From Trinickia caryophylli (GTDB lineage: Bacteria > Pseudomonadota > Gammaproteobacteria > Burkholderiales > Burkholderiaceae): DNA of 64,000 bases. The notes under the pieces are model-generated. The model saw only the letters and a program-made list of their open reading frames with translations, ran no database searches and was not told the origin of the DNA. Below, one piece after another: positions 28,845 to 36,016 of this stretch (positions are counted from its first letter, which is position 1; the number at the start of each line of letters is the position of its first letter). Where the stretch lies: contig NZ_CP139970.1 in assembly GCF_034424545.1 (NCBI RefSeq), positions 2,976,001-3,040,000 on the forward strand, written 5' to 3'. A program made the position numbers and the translations under genes.

Positions 28845-29336
28845 GAATCGGGATTACATTACAATCTCAACAGATACTATGACGCGGAGACGGGGGCTTA
28901 CCTCAGCATCGATCCGCTCCGGCTGGATGGAGGGATCAGAACGCATGGGTACGTCCGCAGTCCGTTGCAGCAGGTAGACCCGCTTGGACTTGCCTCGTGC
29001 TTTTTGTATCGGGGAGTCAGCGCAAAGCACCCGGCACTAGCAGATGCTACGCAAGGTATCGTTTCCCCCGGAAACATCAGAGGCACGGTTACTGCGGACG
29101 AACATAATGCTGGCGGCCGCTCGGGAGATAGTCCGTTTACCTCGTGGACACGTGATCCTGAGATCGCAAAATGGTGGGCAAACCGAGAGGGGCCCGGTGG
29201 TGTTGTTTTGAAATTGCCGACCGGCGCGCCGAAGCCGGGTGATGGATGGTCATGGGAATATTCGATAGATGAGTTCGGTGAACAGGAGGTCTTGCTGCGT
29301 GGAGTCCGCTCCGGCGCGGAGGTTATTCCGCAATGA
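28845..29336 (+). pseudogene. Orphan Rhs tip cassette 2: ADP-ribosyltransferase-like toxin
   Basis: A 163-codon fragment starting abruptly in the last part of an Rhs core ([19 protein letters not shown], then DPLGL) and continuing into a ~115-aa toxin. The toxin reads FLYRGVS, then SPFTSWTRDPEIAKWW, then FGEQEVLLRG. This is the R / S-x-T / E-x-E order of R-S-E ADP-ribosyltransferases, with all three elements present. There is no Rhs N-terminus and no proper start, only a TTG within the core end. It is therefore a silent cassette unless recombined onto the full rhs gene. Its stop overlaps the next immunity gene by 4 bp. Confidence 0.7.
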
Positions 29337-29761
29337 AAATCTCTGACATTGCATCTCGGGTGGATTTCTTGGCGATTTTAGGCAGGGACGATCTAGATCG
29401 CATGGCAATGCTGACGCTTCAGAAGGCACTTGGCAGCGGATGCGTTGAGCGCTTTCTCTCCTCGGAGGGGAGCGTTGATGAATACACGCGGGATGGGATT
29501 TTGCAGCTGCTGCGTCGTCGAAATGACGGTCTGGCCCGACAAGGCCGGACTCTTGACGGGTATGCACAAGCTGTCGCTGCGGTCAGGTCGTTGAGTGAGG
29601 ATGAGCGCATAAGTTGGTTGGCGATTCTGATGCCAACCGATATATCGATCATCCTGGTTCGTGTCGCAACGTTCGATGTACTTGCGTGTTTGTCGTTAAA
29701 TCGCAGCGAAACGCAGACTGTGAAGCGGCCAAGCAACTGGGATGGTTCCAAAATATCATAG
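29333..29761 (+). CDS. Probable immunity protein of cassette 2
   Basis: 142-aa cytosolic protein, no signal peptide, not recognised as a named immunity family. Its ATG overlaps the stop of the ADP-ribosyltransferase-like toxin fragment, so it is the presumptive cognate immunity protein. Helical regions such as RMAMLTLQKALGSGCVERFL and DGILQLLRRRNDGLARQGR dominate. No enzyme motif was seen, so it probably acts by binding and not by removing ADP-ribose. Confidence 0.55.
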   Translation: MKISDIASRVDFLAILGRDDLDRMAMLTLQKALGSGCVERFLSSEGSVDEYTRDGILQLLRRRNDGLARQGRTLDGYAQAVAAVRSLSEDERISWLAILMPTDISIILVRVATFDVLACLSLNRSETQTVKRPSNWDGSKIS

Positions 29762-29788
29762 GATATCGATGTACCGCTTTCGGGGCGC

Positions 29789-29824
29789 GAGAGTTACATT
29801 GCAACCTCAATTCGTACTGATGGC
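29789..29824 (+). repeat. Degenerate scar of an Rhs core end
   Basis: The stretch GAGTTACATTGCAACCTCAA and the bases after it match the conserved start of the cassettes (GGATTACATTACAATCTCAA at 28851; GGGTTACATTACAACCTGAA at 30745) with scattered changes. The similarity stops after about 35 bp. It looks like the remains of another lost toxin/immunity cassette. Confidence 0.55.
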
Positions 29825-29864
29825 ATATCTTGCCGACTGTGGGTCGACGGAAAGCAAGTGTTGT

Positions 29865-29900
29865 AATGACTGAGGGCCGCTTACGCGGCCCTCAGTCATT
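29865..29900. terminator. Perfect 16-bp stem-loop closing cassette 2
   Basis: AATGACTGAGGGCCGC (29865-29880) and its exact complement GCGGCCCTCAGTCATT (29885-29900) are separated by the loop TTAC. The hairpin lies between the cassette-2 genes (plus) and a symE-like remnant (minus), and probably terminates both. Confidence 0.75.
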
Positions 29901-29910
29901 CAAGCGGTGA

Positions 29911-30046
29911 TTAATCGAAAGCTTGCCTGATGACGATGTGCCGTTTGATGTAGTCGACGGAGAAATGGACGCGCTCACCGGGCATGAAGCCGAGGTGTCT
30001 GAGCAGCGCGTCGGCGACCTGCATCCACGGGATGAACGGCTTGTTT
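29911..30046 (-). pseudogene. Truncated symE-like gene
   Basis: Minus-strand sequence ending in FIPWMQVADALLRHLGFMPGERVHF and IVIRQAFD-stop, matching the C-terminal half of SymE (compare PWMKLAGRWIEHAGFQPGQRV at 28045-28278). The 5' half is missing: at about 30046 the sequence changes to the toxin-tip fragment of cassette 3. No start codon or ribosome-binding site remains, so this is a broken gene interrupted by cassette recombination. Confidence 0.65.
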
Positions 30047-30346
30047 GACCCGCTCTCCCCCGGCGGGATGCATGAGTGGTTATTGGTTTCTCGGGCACCT
30101 ACTTTCAAGCAGTGGGGCCTCAAGGCAGAGGACATTTGGGAACTGAGGACGCCTACCGGTACGACCAGCGGTATCAACCCGACGTGGCAACACGGAATGA
30201 AGGGGTCAACGGCCGCACACAACGAGCTTCTCGGTATCATTGATTCGTCGAACGACTATGGGACGTTTGTGAGGCGTTTGCAAAACTGGGCGAACTACCG
30301 CCTCACAAATGGTCGTGATGATTTACCTGCGGGCCTGCGTCCGTAG
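30047..30346 (+). pseudogene. Orphan Rhs tip cassette 3: unassigned toxin fragment
   Basis: About 99 codons beginning DPLSPGGMHEWLL, the junction normally found just after an Rhs core, and running through WGLKAEDIWELRT, NPTWQHGMKGSTAAHNELL and FVRRLQNWANYRL to a stop. The Rhs core is absent; upstream is antisense symE sequence. I have seen similar Rhs tips but know no activity for them. The His/Asn-rich HGMKGSTAAHNEL stretch could be catalytic. Without a core or a ribosome-binding site it is probably silent. Confidence 0.6.
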
Positions 30347-30360
30347 GGGAGATAGGGCAT

Positions 30361-30741
30361 ATGAACAAGGATCTAAAGATCTCGGCGTGGATTGGCAAGT
30401 TCTCTGGCGCGGATGATCTTATTCAATACGTTGAAACGCGTTACGGCGCAAGCGGAAACTCGATGAGCCAATTTTGGAGTGAAATTGGCATCTCTTGGTT
30501 CGATGATGATTTTAGAGAGGCATCAATGCTTTCGCCGGGAAACGAGACACTTGCGGAAGAGCTGCGAGAATTCTCCTATGGAGAGAGCTTTGCCGACGAG
30601 CTTCTTCGCCGGCTCATTAACGTGCGTCAGTCTGGCATGGACGGTCTGATCCTTTTGTACGACTTCGATTATCCAAATGTCGGCACGCAACGGCCACACA
30701 GTCGTGTGACGTTTGTCGGGAGCTTCGACTACAGTAAATAA
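30361..30741 (+). CDS. Imm22-like immunity protein of cassette 3
   Basis: 126-aa cytosolic protein. The opening LKISAWIGKFSGADDLIQYVE, then FWSEIGISWFDDDFRE and LILLYDFDYP, fits the Imm22 family of polymorphic-toxin immunity proteins as I remember it. It starts 14 bp after the cassette-3 toxin fragment behind a GGGAGAT site, so it has its own translation start. It may protect against a sibling strain's active version of that toxin. Confidence 0.6.
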   Translation: MNKDLKISAWIGKFSGADDLIQYVETRYGASGNSMSQFWSEIGISWFDDDFREASMLSPGNETLAEELREFSYGESFADELLRRLINVRQSGMDGLILLYDFDYPNVGTQRPHSRVTFVGSFDYSK

Positions 30742-31443
30742 TCGGGGTTACATTACAACCTGAATCGGTATTACGATGCGGAGACGGGACAGTATCTCTC
30801 CCCAGACCCGATAGGACTCTCGGGGGGACTCCGTACCCAGAGCTATGTCGCAAGCCCGCACACATGGGCTGATCCTCTTGGCTTGTCCGGTTGCAATTTC
30901 CAAGAGTTTCTGAAGCGAGAGTGGGGCACGCGTGATGTTGAGGATGCACTGGCAGCAAAACGGCTCAACCCTGCGTTGGATCGCATATTGACAGACAACG
31001 AGTACTTGGCCATACGCGGATACACGTCGAACCTTTACGAGCACATAAACCCCGCCCTGCGTGCGGGAGACGCTGGCAAGTGGAGTCAGCTTACCTCTGA
31101 GGCAGCGAATGGCTTGGGAAAGTTGGCGGATAACGGCTACGTTTATTCAGGTGACGTTGTGCGCAACTTGCATCTGACCGATGATCAGGTACACCAACTC
31201 TTCCCTGTAAACGGCGTCTTCAGCGACAGGGCATTCTTGTCGACCACCTCCGACCTCGGTGGAGTTTTTCCGGGCAAGGTCACGATGAGGATCGCGTCGA
31301 AGACGGGGGTGTCGGTAAGCTCAATGTCCGAGTATCCTCGAGAAGCGGAAGTATTGTTTAGTCCAAGTACCCCGTTCAAAGTGCTCGGTCGGACCCAAGA
31401 TCCTACTAAGGGCACGTGGGACATATCGCTGGAAGAGTTGTGA
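30742..31443 (+). pseudogene. Orphan Rhs tip cassette 4: ADP-ribosyltransferase-like toxin
   Basis: A 233-codon fragment beginning immediately after the previous stop with an Rhs core end ([20 protein letters not shown], then DPLGLSG). It continues into a ~180-aa toxin with ART-like order: an N-terminal helical region ([17 protein letters not shown]), [14 protein letters not shown] and [17 protein letters not shown] and E-x-E match the S and E elements of R-S-E ADP-ribosyltransferases. At the first position, where YRG is expected, the sequence is YSG. Only a TTG within the core end could start it. The stop overlaps the glycohydrolase gene. Confidence 0.72.
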
Positions 31444-32621
31444 TGAGTAACGCAGGCGACAAACCGAAGGATGCCCAACATGAAGCGCTGCAACGCGCCG
31501 CCGAGCGGGCGCGCATTCGGGCGCAATATCCGGCTGACATGGGCTTTCACCCCCTTTCGGCGAAGTTCACCGATAATCCCGATGCAGTTAAGGCCCCGTG
31601 GCTGGCCGCGTACTTCCGCTACCGCAACCATCACGCGACGGCACGCCGACAGGAACTCTACGAGATTCTCGCGCAGATTGGCGCGGACAACTCCGAGCAG
31701 ATCGACAGGTTTCGAGGCGCTCTTCTGGGGCTTGCGATTGGTGATGCGTTAGGGACCACGCTTGAGTTTGCCGACCGCGACAGTGCGGTAGTGACCGACA
31801 TGGTCGGTGGCGGCCCATTTCGCCTCCAGCCGGGCGATTGGACCGATGACACCAGTATGGCTTGCTGCCTCGCGTATAGCCTAATTCGATGCGATGGGTT
31901 TGACGCCGACGATGCCATGCTTTGCTTTTCGTATTGGTACCGCTTCGGCGCCTACAGCCCAACTGGCACATGTTTTGATATTGGCGTAACAACTCGCGCT
32001 GCGATCGAGCGGTATCTGTCCACTGGTGAACCGATAGCCGGTTCGACTAGCCCGAACGATGCGGGTAATGGCTCGCTCATGAGACTAGCACCTGTGGTGC
32101 TGCGTTATGCCTCGGATTTCGAGGCTTGTGTTCATTTCGCGGCGGAGAGTTCGCGGCTGACCCATGGCGCGCCGGAGGCAGTCGACGCATGCCGGTATTT
32201 CGCGGCACTGCTTTGGGGAGCGTTGTCCGGTGTACCCAAGGATGTTCTCTTGAGGGAGCGATATGCACCCATAGCGTCGTACTGGGACCGGCACCCCTTA
32301 TCTCCTGCTGTCGATCGAATTGCGCACGGCTCTTACAAGCGCAAGCATCGTGACGAAATATCGTCCTCCGGCTATGTCATCCACACGCTTGAGGCGGCTT
32401 TATGGGCCTTCTTCCACTACGACGGGTTTGAGCCAGGACTCCTTGCTGCTGTGAACTTGGCCGGCGACGCGGATACGGTTGGTGCAGTTTTCGGTCAATT
32501 AGGCGGTGCGTATGGCGGCGAGACGAGTTTGCCCATCAAGTGGATCATCCGAACGTATGGCGGGCAAGGTTTCTATCACTTCGCACAAGAACTGCTCGCG
32601 CTATCGAAAAGAGGTAGGTGA
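31443..32621 (+). CDS. ADP-ribosylglycohydrolase, probable immunity protein (Tri1-like)
   Basis: 392-aa DraG/ARH-family enzyme that removes ADP-ribose from proteins. An N-terminal extension of about 90 residues precedes the catalytic domain, which begins FRGALLGLAIGDALG. The metal-binding motifs are GDWTDDTSMA and LAGDADTVGAVFGQL, with SPNDAGNGSLMRL between them; all key Asp are present. The ATG overlaps the stop of the ART-like toxin fragment (TGATG). This is the arrangement of Tre1/Tri1, where the glycohydrolase reverses modification and its N-terminal extension blocks the toxin. Whether this extension does the same is inference. Confidence 0.85.
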   Translation: MSNAGDKPKDAQHEALQRAAERARIRAQYPADMGFHPLSAKFTDNPDAVKAPWLAAYFRYRNHHATARRQELYEILAQIGADNSEQIDRFRGALLGLAIGDALGTTLEFADRDSAVVTDMVGGGPFRLQPGDWTDDTSMACCLAYSLIRCDGFDADDAMLCFSYWYRFGAYSPTGTCFDIGVTTRAAIERYLSTGEPIAGSTSPNDAGNGSLMRLAPVVLRYASDFEACVHFAAESSRLTHGAPEAVDACRYFAALLWGALSGVPKDVLLRERYAPIASYWDRHPLSPAVDRIAHGSYKRKHRDEISSSGYVIHTLEAALWAFFHYDGFEPGLLAAVNLAGDADTVGAVFGQLGGAYGGETSLPIKWIIRTYGGQGFYHFAQELLALSKRGR

Positions 32622-32642
32622 TCTGTCCGCGTAGCTTCTGAC

Positions 32643-32662
32643 GGGGCCGCGCGCGCGGCCCC
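32643..32662. terminator. GC palindrome closing cassette 4
   Basis: A perfect 20-bp palindrome of the form GGGGCCGCGC / GCGCGGCCCC just after the glycohydrolase stop. Its position and flanking sequence (CAGTTATTCAAGCG, compare CAGTCATTCAAGCG after the 29865 hairpin) match the other cassette terminators. Confidence 0.6.
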
Positions 32663-32814
32663 CAGTTATTCAAGCGACGGTGATAGGACCGTGGCGCCGC
32701 CACTTGAACGCGTGCACAATAGGCTGCGGTGTCCTGCAACGTCCGTGTCGAGCACATACCGGGGAACCTATCGGCCGCAGCAGTAAGCGCCCTGAACAAC
32801 AAGCCCCATGAAAC
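32663..32814 (-). pseudogene. Probable decayed symE 3' end
   Basis: The minus strand just beyond the palindrome reads WRRHGPITVA-stop, resembling the C-terminal GRLTITAE of SymE, and the DNA around it follows the same pattern as the two symE ends at 28045 and 29911. The rest is not recognisable. It suggests that each cassette originally ended with a terminator plus an opposing symE. Confidence 0.3.
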
Positions 32815-33255
32815 ATGGACCCCGACTTCGACCAAATGCTCCGCGCTTACCGTTCCGGACGGATTTGTCTGACGGAGATGAGAGGATGGCTGACGAAAGA
32901 ATCTGATCGCGTCGAGAGGCAGCTATCGCGAGGGCTACTGTTGCGCCTCAAACACGGTAATGATTCGCTGGCGATGGCGGCTATCGCACGCTTGCTCCCC
33001 GCATGTGCGCATTGCGCCGCGTTATACGAGCCGAAGGAATTCGCAACGCGAGACGAGCATCGTTTATGCTCGCGCCGCTGCGATCTCGCGGTTGCCGCAA
33101 GAACGCTTGTATGCGTTGCGGCTCCGGAATGGGGTGGGGAGGTTCCGCCGTCTTCGGGCTCGGCAAAGCACTATCGCTGCGCGACTTGCGAGTCGATATG
33201 GGTGCTCGTAGATCCAGAGCGCGAGGATAACGGGTCATGGAGCAGGATCGCGTGA
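32815..33255 (+). CDS. Hypothetical Cys-rich protein
   Basis: 146-aa protein of no recognised family. Residues around 64-90 contain CAHCAALYEPKEFATRDEHRLCSRRC, seen as CAHC and CSRRC pairs, and near 120 there is CATC, suggesting a zinc-binding fold. There is no signal peptide. The ATG has only a weak upstream site. It lies downstream of the last Rhs cassette and ends 15 bp before a convergent gene. It could be a further immunity protein or a small regulator. Confidence 0.45.
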   Translation: MDPDFDQMLRAYRSGRICLTEMRGWLTKESDRVERQLSRGLLLRLKHGNDSLAMAAIARLLPACAHCAALYEPKEFATRDEHRLCSRRCDLAVAARTLVCVAAPEWGGEVPPSSGSAKHYRCATCESIWVLVDPEREDNGSWSRIA

Positions 33256-33270
33256 CCGAGAGGAGTGCGT

Positions 33271-34500
33271 TCACTTTTTCCCCGAAGTCCCCGCACCAAC
33301 AGTGCCGTTCGGCGGCATGATTCCCAATAGCCACGAAAAGTCCTGCCGGCTCCAGCCATCGAGTGCGGCCGGCTTTCCGATGGCAGGCGTACCGGGGAAA
33401 GCGCCAAAATTTGGATTCTCGACGATCGGGTTGGCGTTGCTCGTGAACGACGCATACGAATGGCACGTTATACACGACGACTGCTGAGGCAACACCTGCG
33501 CATTGAATTCGGTGAACGAATTGCCAAGCCGTATCGCCTTACCGTCGGAGTCGACGTAATCCGCTTGCACGCCCACCAATCGGTAGTTGTAGAACGCGCG
33601 GCGAAGCGCGGCCGCGTCCATCAGCGTCCGCAAGTCCTCCGTCATGCCGGTCTTACCGCCCGTGCTCGATGAGAGCGAGCCCCACTGGTCGGAGCAATTT
33701 GAATACAGCTTCGGGTTGCAACGATTGGGATTCGTGGCGGTGCTTTGCGGCTCGAATGTCGCCCATACCCAGTTAGGGCGGACCTTCGAAGTGAAATGCA
33801 GACCGACGAGGGCATAGCATTCGTCGCCGATCTTCTCGACATAGAACTCGTTGCTTATCTTGTCGCAGGTAAAAGCGGGGTTGATGGAGGTCGATGGCAA
33901 CCAATCGGCTTTAACCTCGATAGCGGATGACGGCAAAGAGAGGGGGCCGTTGCTGCGTATGAAGTCTCTTTGTCCAGGAAGTGTCTGAAGGCTGTATTTG
34001 ATATTGCGGCCGGGCGGCGACGTAATGAAATCGGCTTCCGCCTGATTGACGTGGACTTCTTCGCAAAACAGCGGATTGGACGACAAATTCTTCGGTATGA
34101 ACGGTAAGAATGCGCTGTCGATAGCATTCTTCTCGGTGGTCATCTCCTGACACAAGGCGGGAAGGTCGCGCCCTTTCGCCGCGAGCACGCTCGCGTGCAA
34201 GCGCTGCCTTCCTGCCTTACCGGCGCAGTCCCTGCCGCCGCTGGTCAAGCACGTCTGCTCCGGCCAGGTTTCCCAGGCGAGCGGCAAACCAGGATTTCCG
34301 CTCGCACAGTTCGCTGCGACGAACAACTGCCAGGCTAAATGTTCGAGCGAGTGTGCGCCATCCGGAAGATCGGTGGGAATCGAGCAGGCAGATGACGTCG
34401 AAGAAGGGCGGACGGCGTCCGCATAGGCCGGCGAGCGGGGTGCGCAAAGCATCGCGCCGGCGACGAGAAGCAGCGCCGCAACGAAGAGGCGTTTTTTCAT
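33271..34500 (-). CDS. Exported CxxCH protein of unknown function
   Basis: 409-aa protein with a clear signal peptide (KKRLFVAALLLVAGAMLCA). A single heme-c-type site CITCHSY lies near the C-terminus, just before a terminal region with MPPNGTVGAG. Before that are LEHLAWQLFVAANC and NWVWATFEPQ, with several other Cys that could form disulfides. It is presumably periplasmic and may bind one heme. The start is fixed by an AGGGAGA site next to the ATG. I do not recognise a characterised family. The leader contains a 21-bp stretch repeated 1000 bp away. Confidence 0.6.
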   Translation of the reverse strand: MKKRLFVAALLLVAGAMLCAPRSPAYADAVRPSSTSSACSIPTDLPDGAHSLEHLAWQLFVAANCASGNPGLPLAWETWPEQTCLTSGGRDCAGKAGRQRLHASVLAAKGRDLPALCQEMTTEKNAIDSAFLPFIPKNLSSNPLFCEEVHVNQAEADFITSPPGRNIKYSLQTLPGQRDFIRSNGPLSLPSSAIEVKADWLPSTSINPAFTCDKISNEFYVEKIGDECYALVGLHFTSKVRPNWVWATFEPQSTATNPNRCNPKLYSNCSDQWGSLSSSTGGKTGMTEDLRTLMDAAALRRAFYNYRLVGVQADYVDSDGKAIRLGNSFTEFNAQVLPQQSSCITCHSYASFTSNANPIVENPNFGAFPGTPAIGKPAALDGWSRQDFSWLLGIMPPNGTVGAGTSGKK

Positions 34501-34736
34501 TTTTCTCCCTGGCCGGGCGATGGATGTACGGCTTCGGAGCACGCCCGGGCCGCGGTTGAACGTCCATGCAAGGATAGGGCGTGCCCAACAAATGCGTCCT
34601 ATCACAACTGCCAGTTGCGAGCCTTCCTTGCGAGGGTTATCTGGTCCGCGCGGCTGACTATTCGCCGGCTTCCGTCGATGGCATTCGGATATCGTCCCGG
34701 GCGTTCGCGTGTGGTCGGATTCCGCGGCGAAGCCGC
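34501..34736. other. Leader of CxxCH gene and left edge of araC repeat
   Basis: Non-coding. It holds the promoter region of the minus-strand CxxCH gene, including GGGCGATGGATGTACGGCTTC (34515-34535, shown here to describe the repeat: 20 of these 21 bases recur at 35515-35535). The left border of the 764-bp araC duplication is at 34722. No promoter was identified with confidence. Confidence 0.5.
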
Positions 34737-35485
34737 TCAGGGTTCGCCACTCGTGCGGGCAAACTCTGTCGGCGGCATGCCGACGAACCGGCTGAACGCC
34801 ACGCTGAAGGTACTTGCGGAGCTATAGCCGACACGCTGTGCCACTTCCGCAATGCCGCCTTCCTTTCGTCGCAGCAGGTTCTTGGCAAGAGCCATGCGCC
34901 AGGCGAGCAGATAGGCCATCGGTGCCACGCCCACCGCGCGCCTGAACCGATCGAAGAACGCCGAGCGAGAGAGGGCGGCTTCCTTCGCGAGGCCTGCCAC
35001 GGTCCACGCCTGTGTAGGATCTTCATGCATTCGCCGTATCGCGACGGCGAGGCGGCTGTCATTGAGCCCACGCAATAGCCCTGACGGTGCCGATATCGCA
35101 GGCGTGGAGCGAAACGCTTCGATCAGCAGCACCTCGAGCAACCGCGTCATGACCACATCGCGCGCGGGCCTTTGCGCGCGCGATTCATCCCGCAGCAGTT
35201 GCACGAGTGTCGCGAGACGGGCTTCATCGCGAACGTGTACGAGCGCAGGGAGTAGCGAGACGAGCAAGGCCGCATCGGGCGAGCCGAAGCTGCAATGGCC
35301 GACGATCAGCCGCACGTCGGGCGAGCCGCTTCGAGCGCCCAGCCTGAATTCGCCGTTCGCGAGCGCGACGGGCTGACTGTCGATGTCCGGCTTCGATTCC
35401 GCCGGTTCATGGCTCGACATCGCGAAACCGTACGCCGCCGGAATCAATACGAAGTCGCCTGCCGCGAGCTGAATCGACCCATGCC
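34722..35485. repeat. Direct repeat, copy 1 (truncated araC)
   Basis: 764 bp that recur at 38899-39662 (offset 4177) in the same orientation. I found three differences (34863, 34890, 35268), so the duplication is recent. The repeat starts 15 bp beyond the araC stop and ends inside the gene's 5' third. Confidence 0.95.
34737..35485 (-). pseudogene. 5'-truncated AraC-family regulator (duplicate)
   Basis: The 3' part of the AraC regulator encoded complete at 38914-39822. The first ~53 codons, including part of the sensor cupin, are missing. At 35485 the sequence switches to unrelated DNA that resembles the leader of the CxxCH gene. The C-terminal helix-turn-helix domain is intact (TVAGLAKEAALSRSAFFDRF, VGYSSASTFSVAF), but no ATG start remains (only an internal TTG at 35447), so it is probably not expressed. 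Confidence 0.85.
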
Positions 35486-36016
35486 AGGCGTGTTTCGTTT
35501 TTCGACTCTCTGCGGGGCGATGGATGGACGGCTTCAGCGGAGCCGGAGAACGGTGGGTGATACATGCAAGCCTCGGTGTAAAAAACTGATTTATGCGAAA
35601 TGCCTAATTATTTCGAATTGAGGCGATTGAGAAAAATTTCGTTTTCGTTGAAAAAAATTCGCTTTCCGAGATTTATTTAGATTCGGTGGTTAATAAAATC
35701 GATGATTATCTATCGAAATTAGTTTGTGTTGCGAGGCGGAGTTAAATGGACTGAGGGCTTGCCGGGTAGGCGAAGTTGTTTCCTATGCTTATTTCGATTT
35801 TGGAGTCGATGTTTTGGTGATGGGGCGGCTAGTCACGATCCGCATATCCGGGAGTTGCGCATGGCGATGCTCCGTGCAGCGGCATATGCTGCCTTCGAGT
35901 TAAAAGGTTGTGCGCGTTGCTTCTGGCAGGGCGCATGGCGGTTCTATTTTTTAAAGGAGGTGCGTATTTCATAAAGACGGCATGTGGTTTGTTTCTTTAT
36001 TTTATTACTTTCAATT
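35486..36016. other. A/T-rich region upstream of the type III effector gene
   Basis: 531 bp with no convincing gene, markedly A/T-rich between 35580 and 35730. It begins with a decayed copy of the CxxCH gene leader (35486-35570) and contains the PIP/hrpII-box promoter. A strong AAAGGAGG (35953-35960) is not followed by a start codon at normal spacing; it may serve the GTG at 35984 poorly, or be a relic. Confidence 0.55.
35638..35699 (+). promoter_or_regulatory. PIP/hrpII-box promoter of the effector gene
   Basis: TTCGT (35638-35642), 15 bp, TTCGC (35658-35662): a perfect plant-inducible-promoter box (TTCGB-N15-TTCGB) and equally a perfect hrpII box (TTCG-N16-TTCG). A YANNNT -10 motif, TAAAAT at 35694-35699, follows after 31 bp, within the 30-32 bp spacing required for HrpX-regulated promoters. 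It implies HrpB/HrpX-type activation together with a type III secretion system. The A/T-rich background raises the chance level somewhat. Confidence 0.75.

Noticed and set aside
35726..35974. An 82-codon plus-strand frame upstream of the effector gene
   Set aside because: No family resemblance and no good start site; it lies between the promoter and the effector start and is probably untranslated leader.
35984..36016. GTG at 35984 as the effector start
   Set aside because: It would add a hydrophobic CFFILLLS stretch, unlike a type III secretion signal, and its spacing from AAAGGAGG is too long. It is kept as a second choice only.
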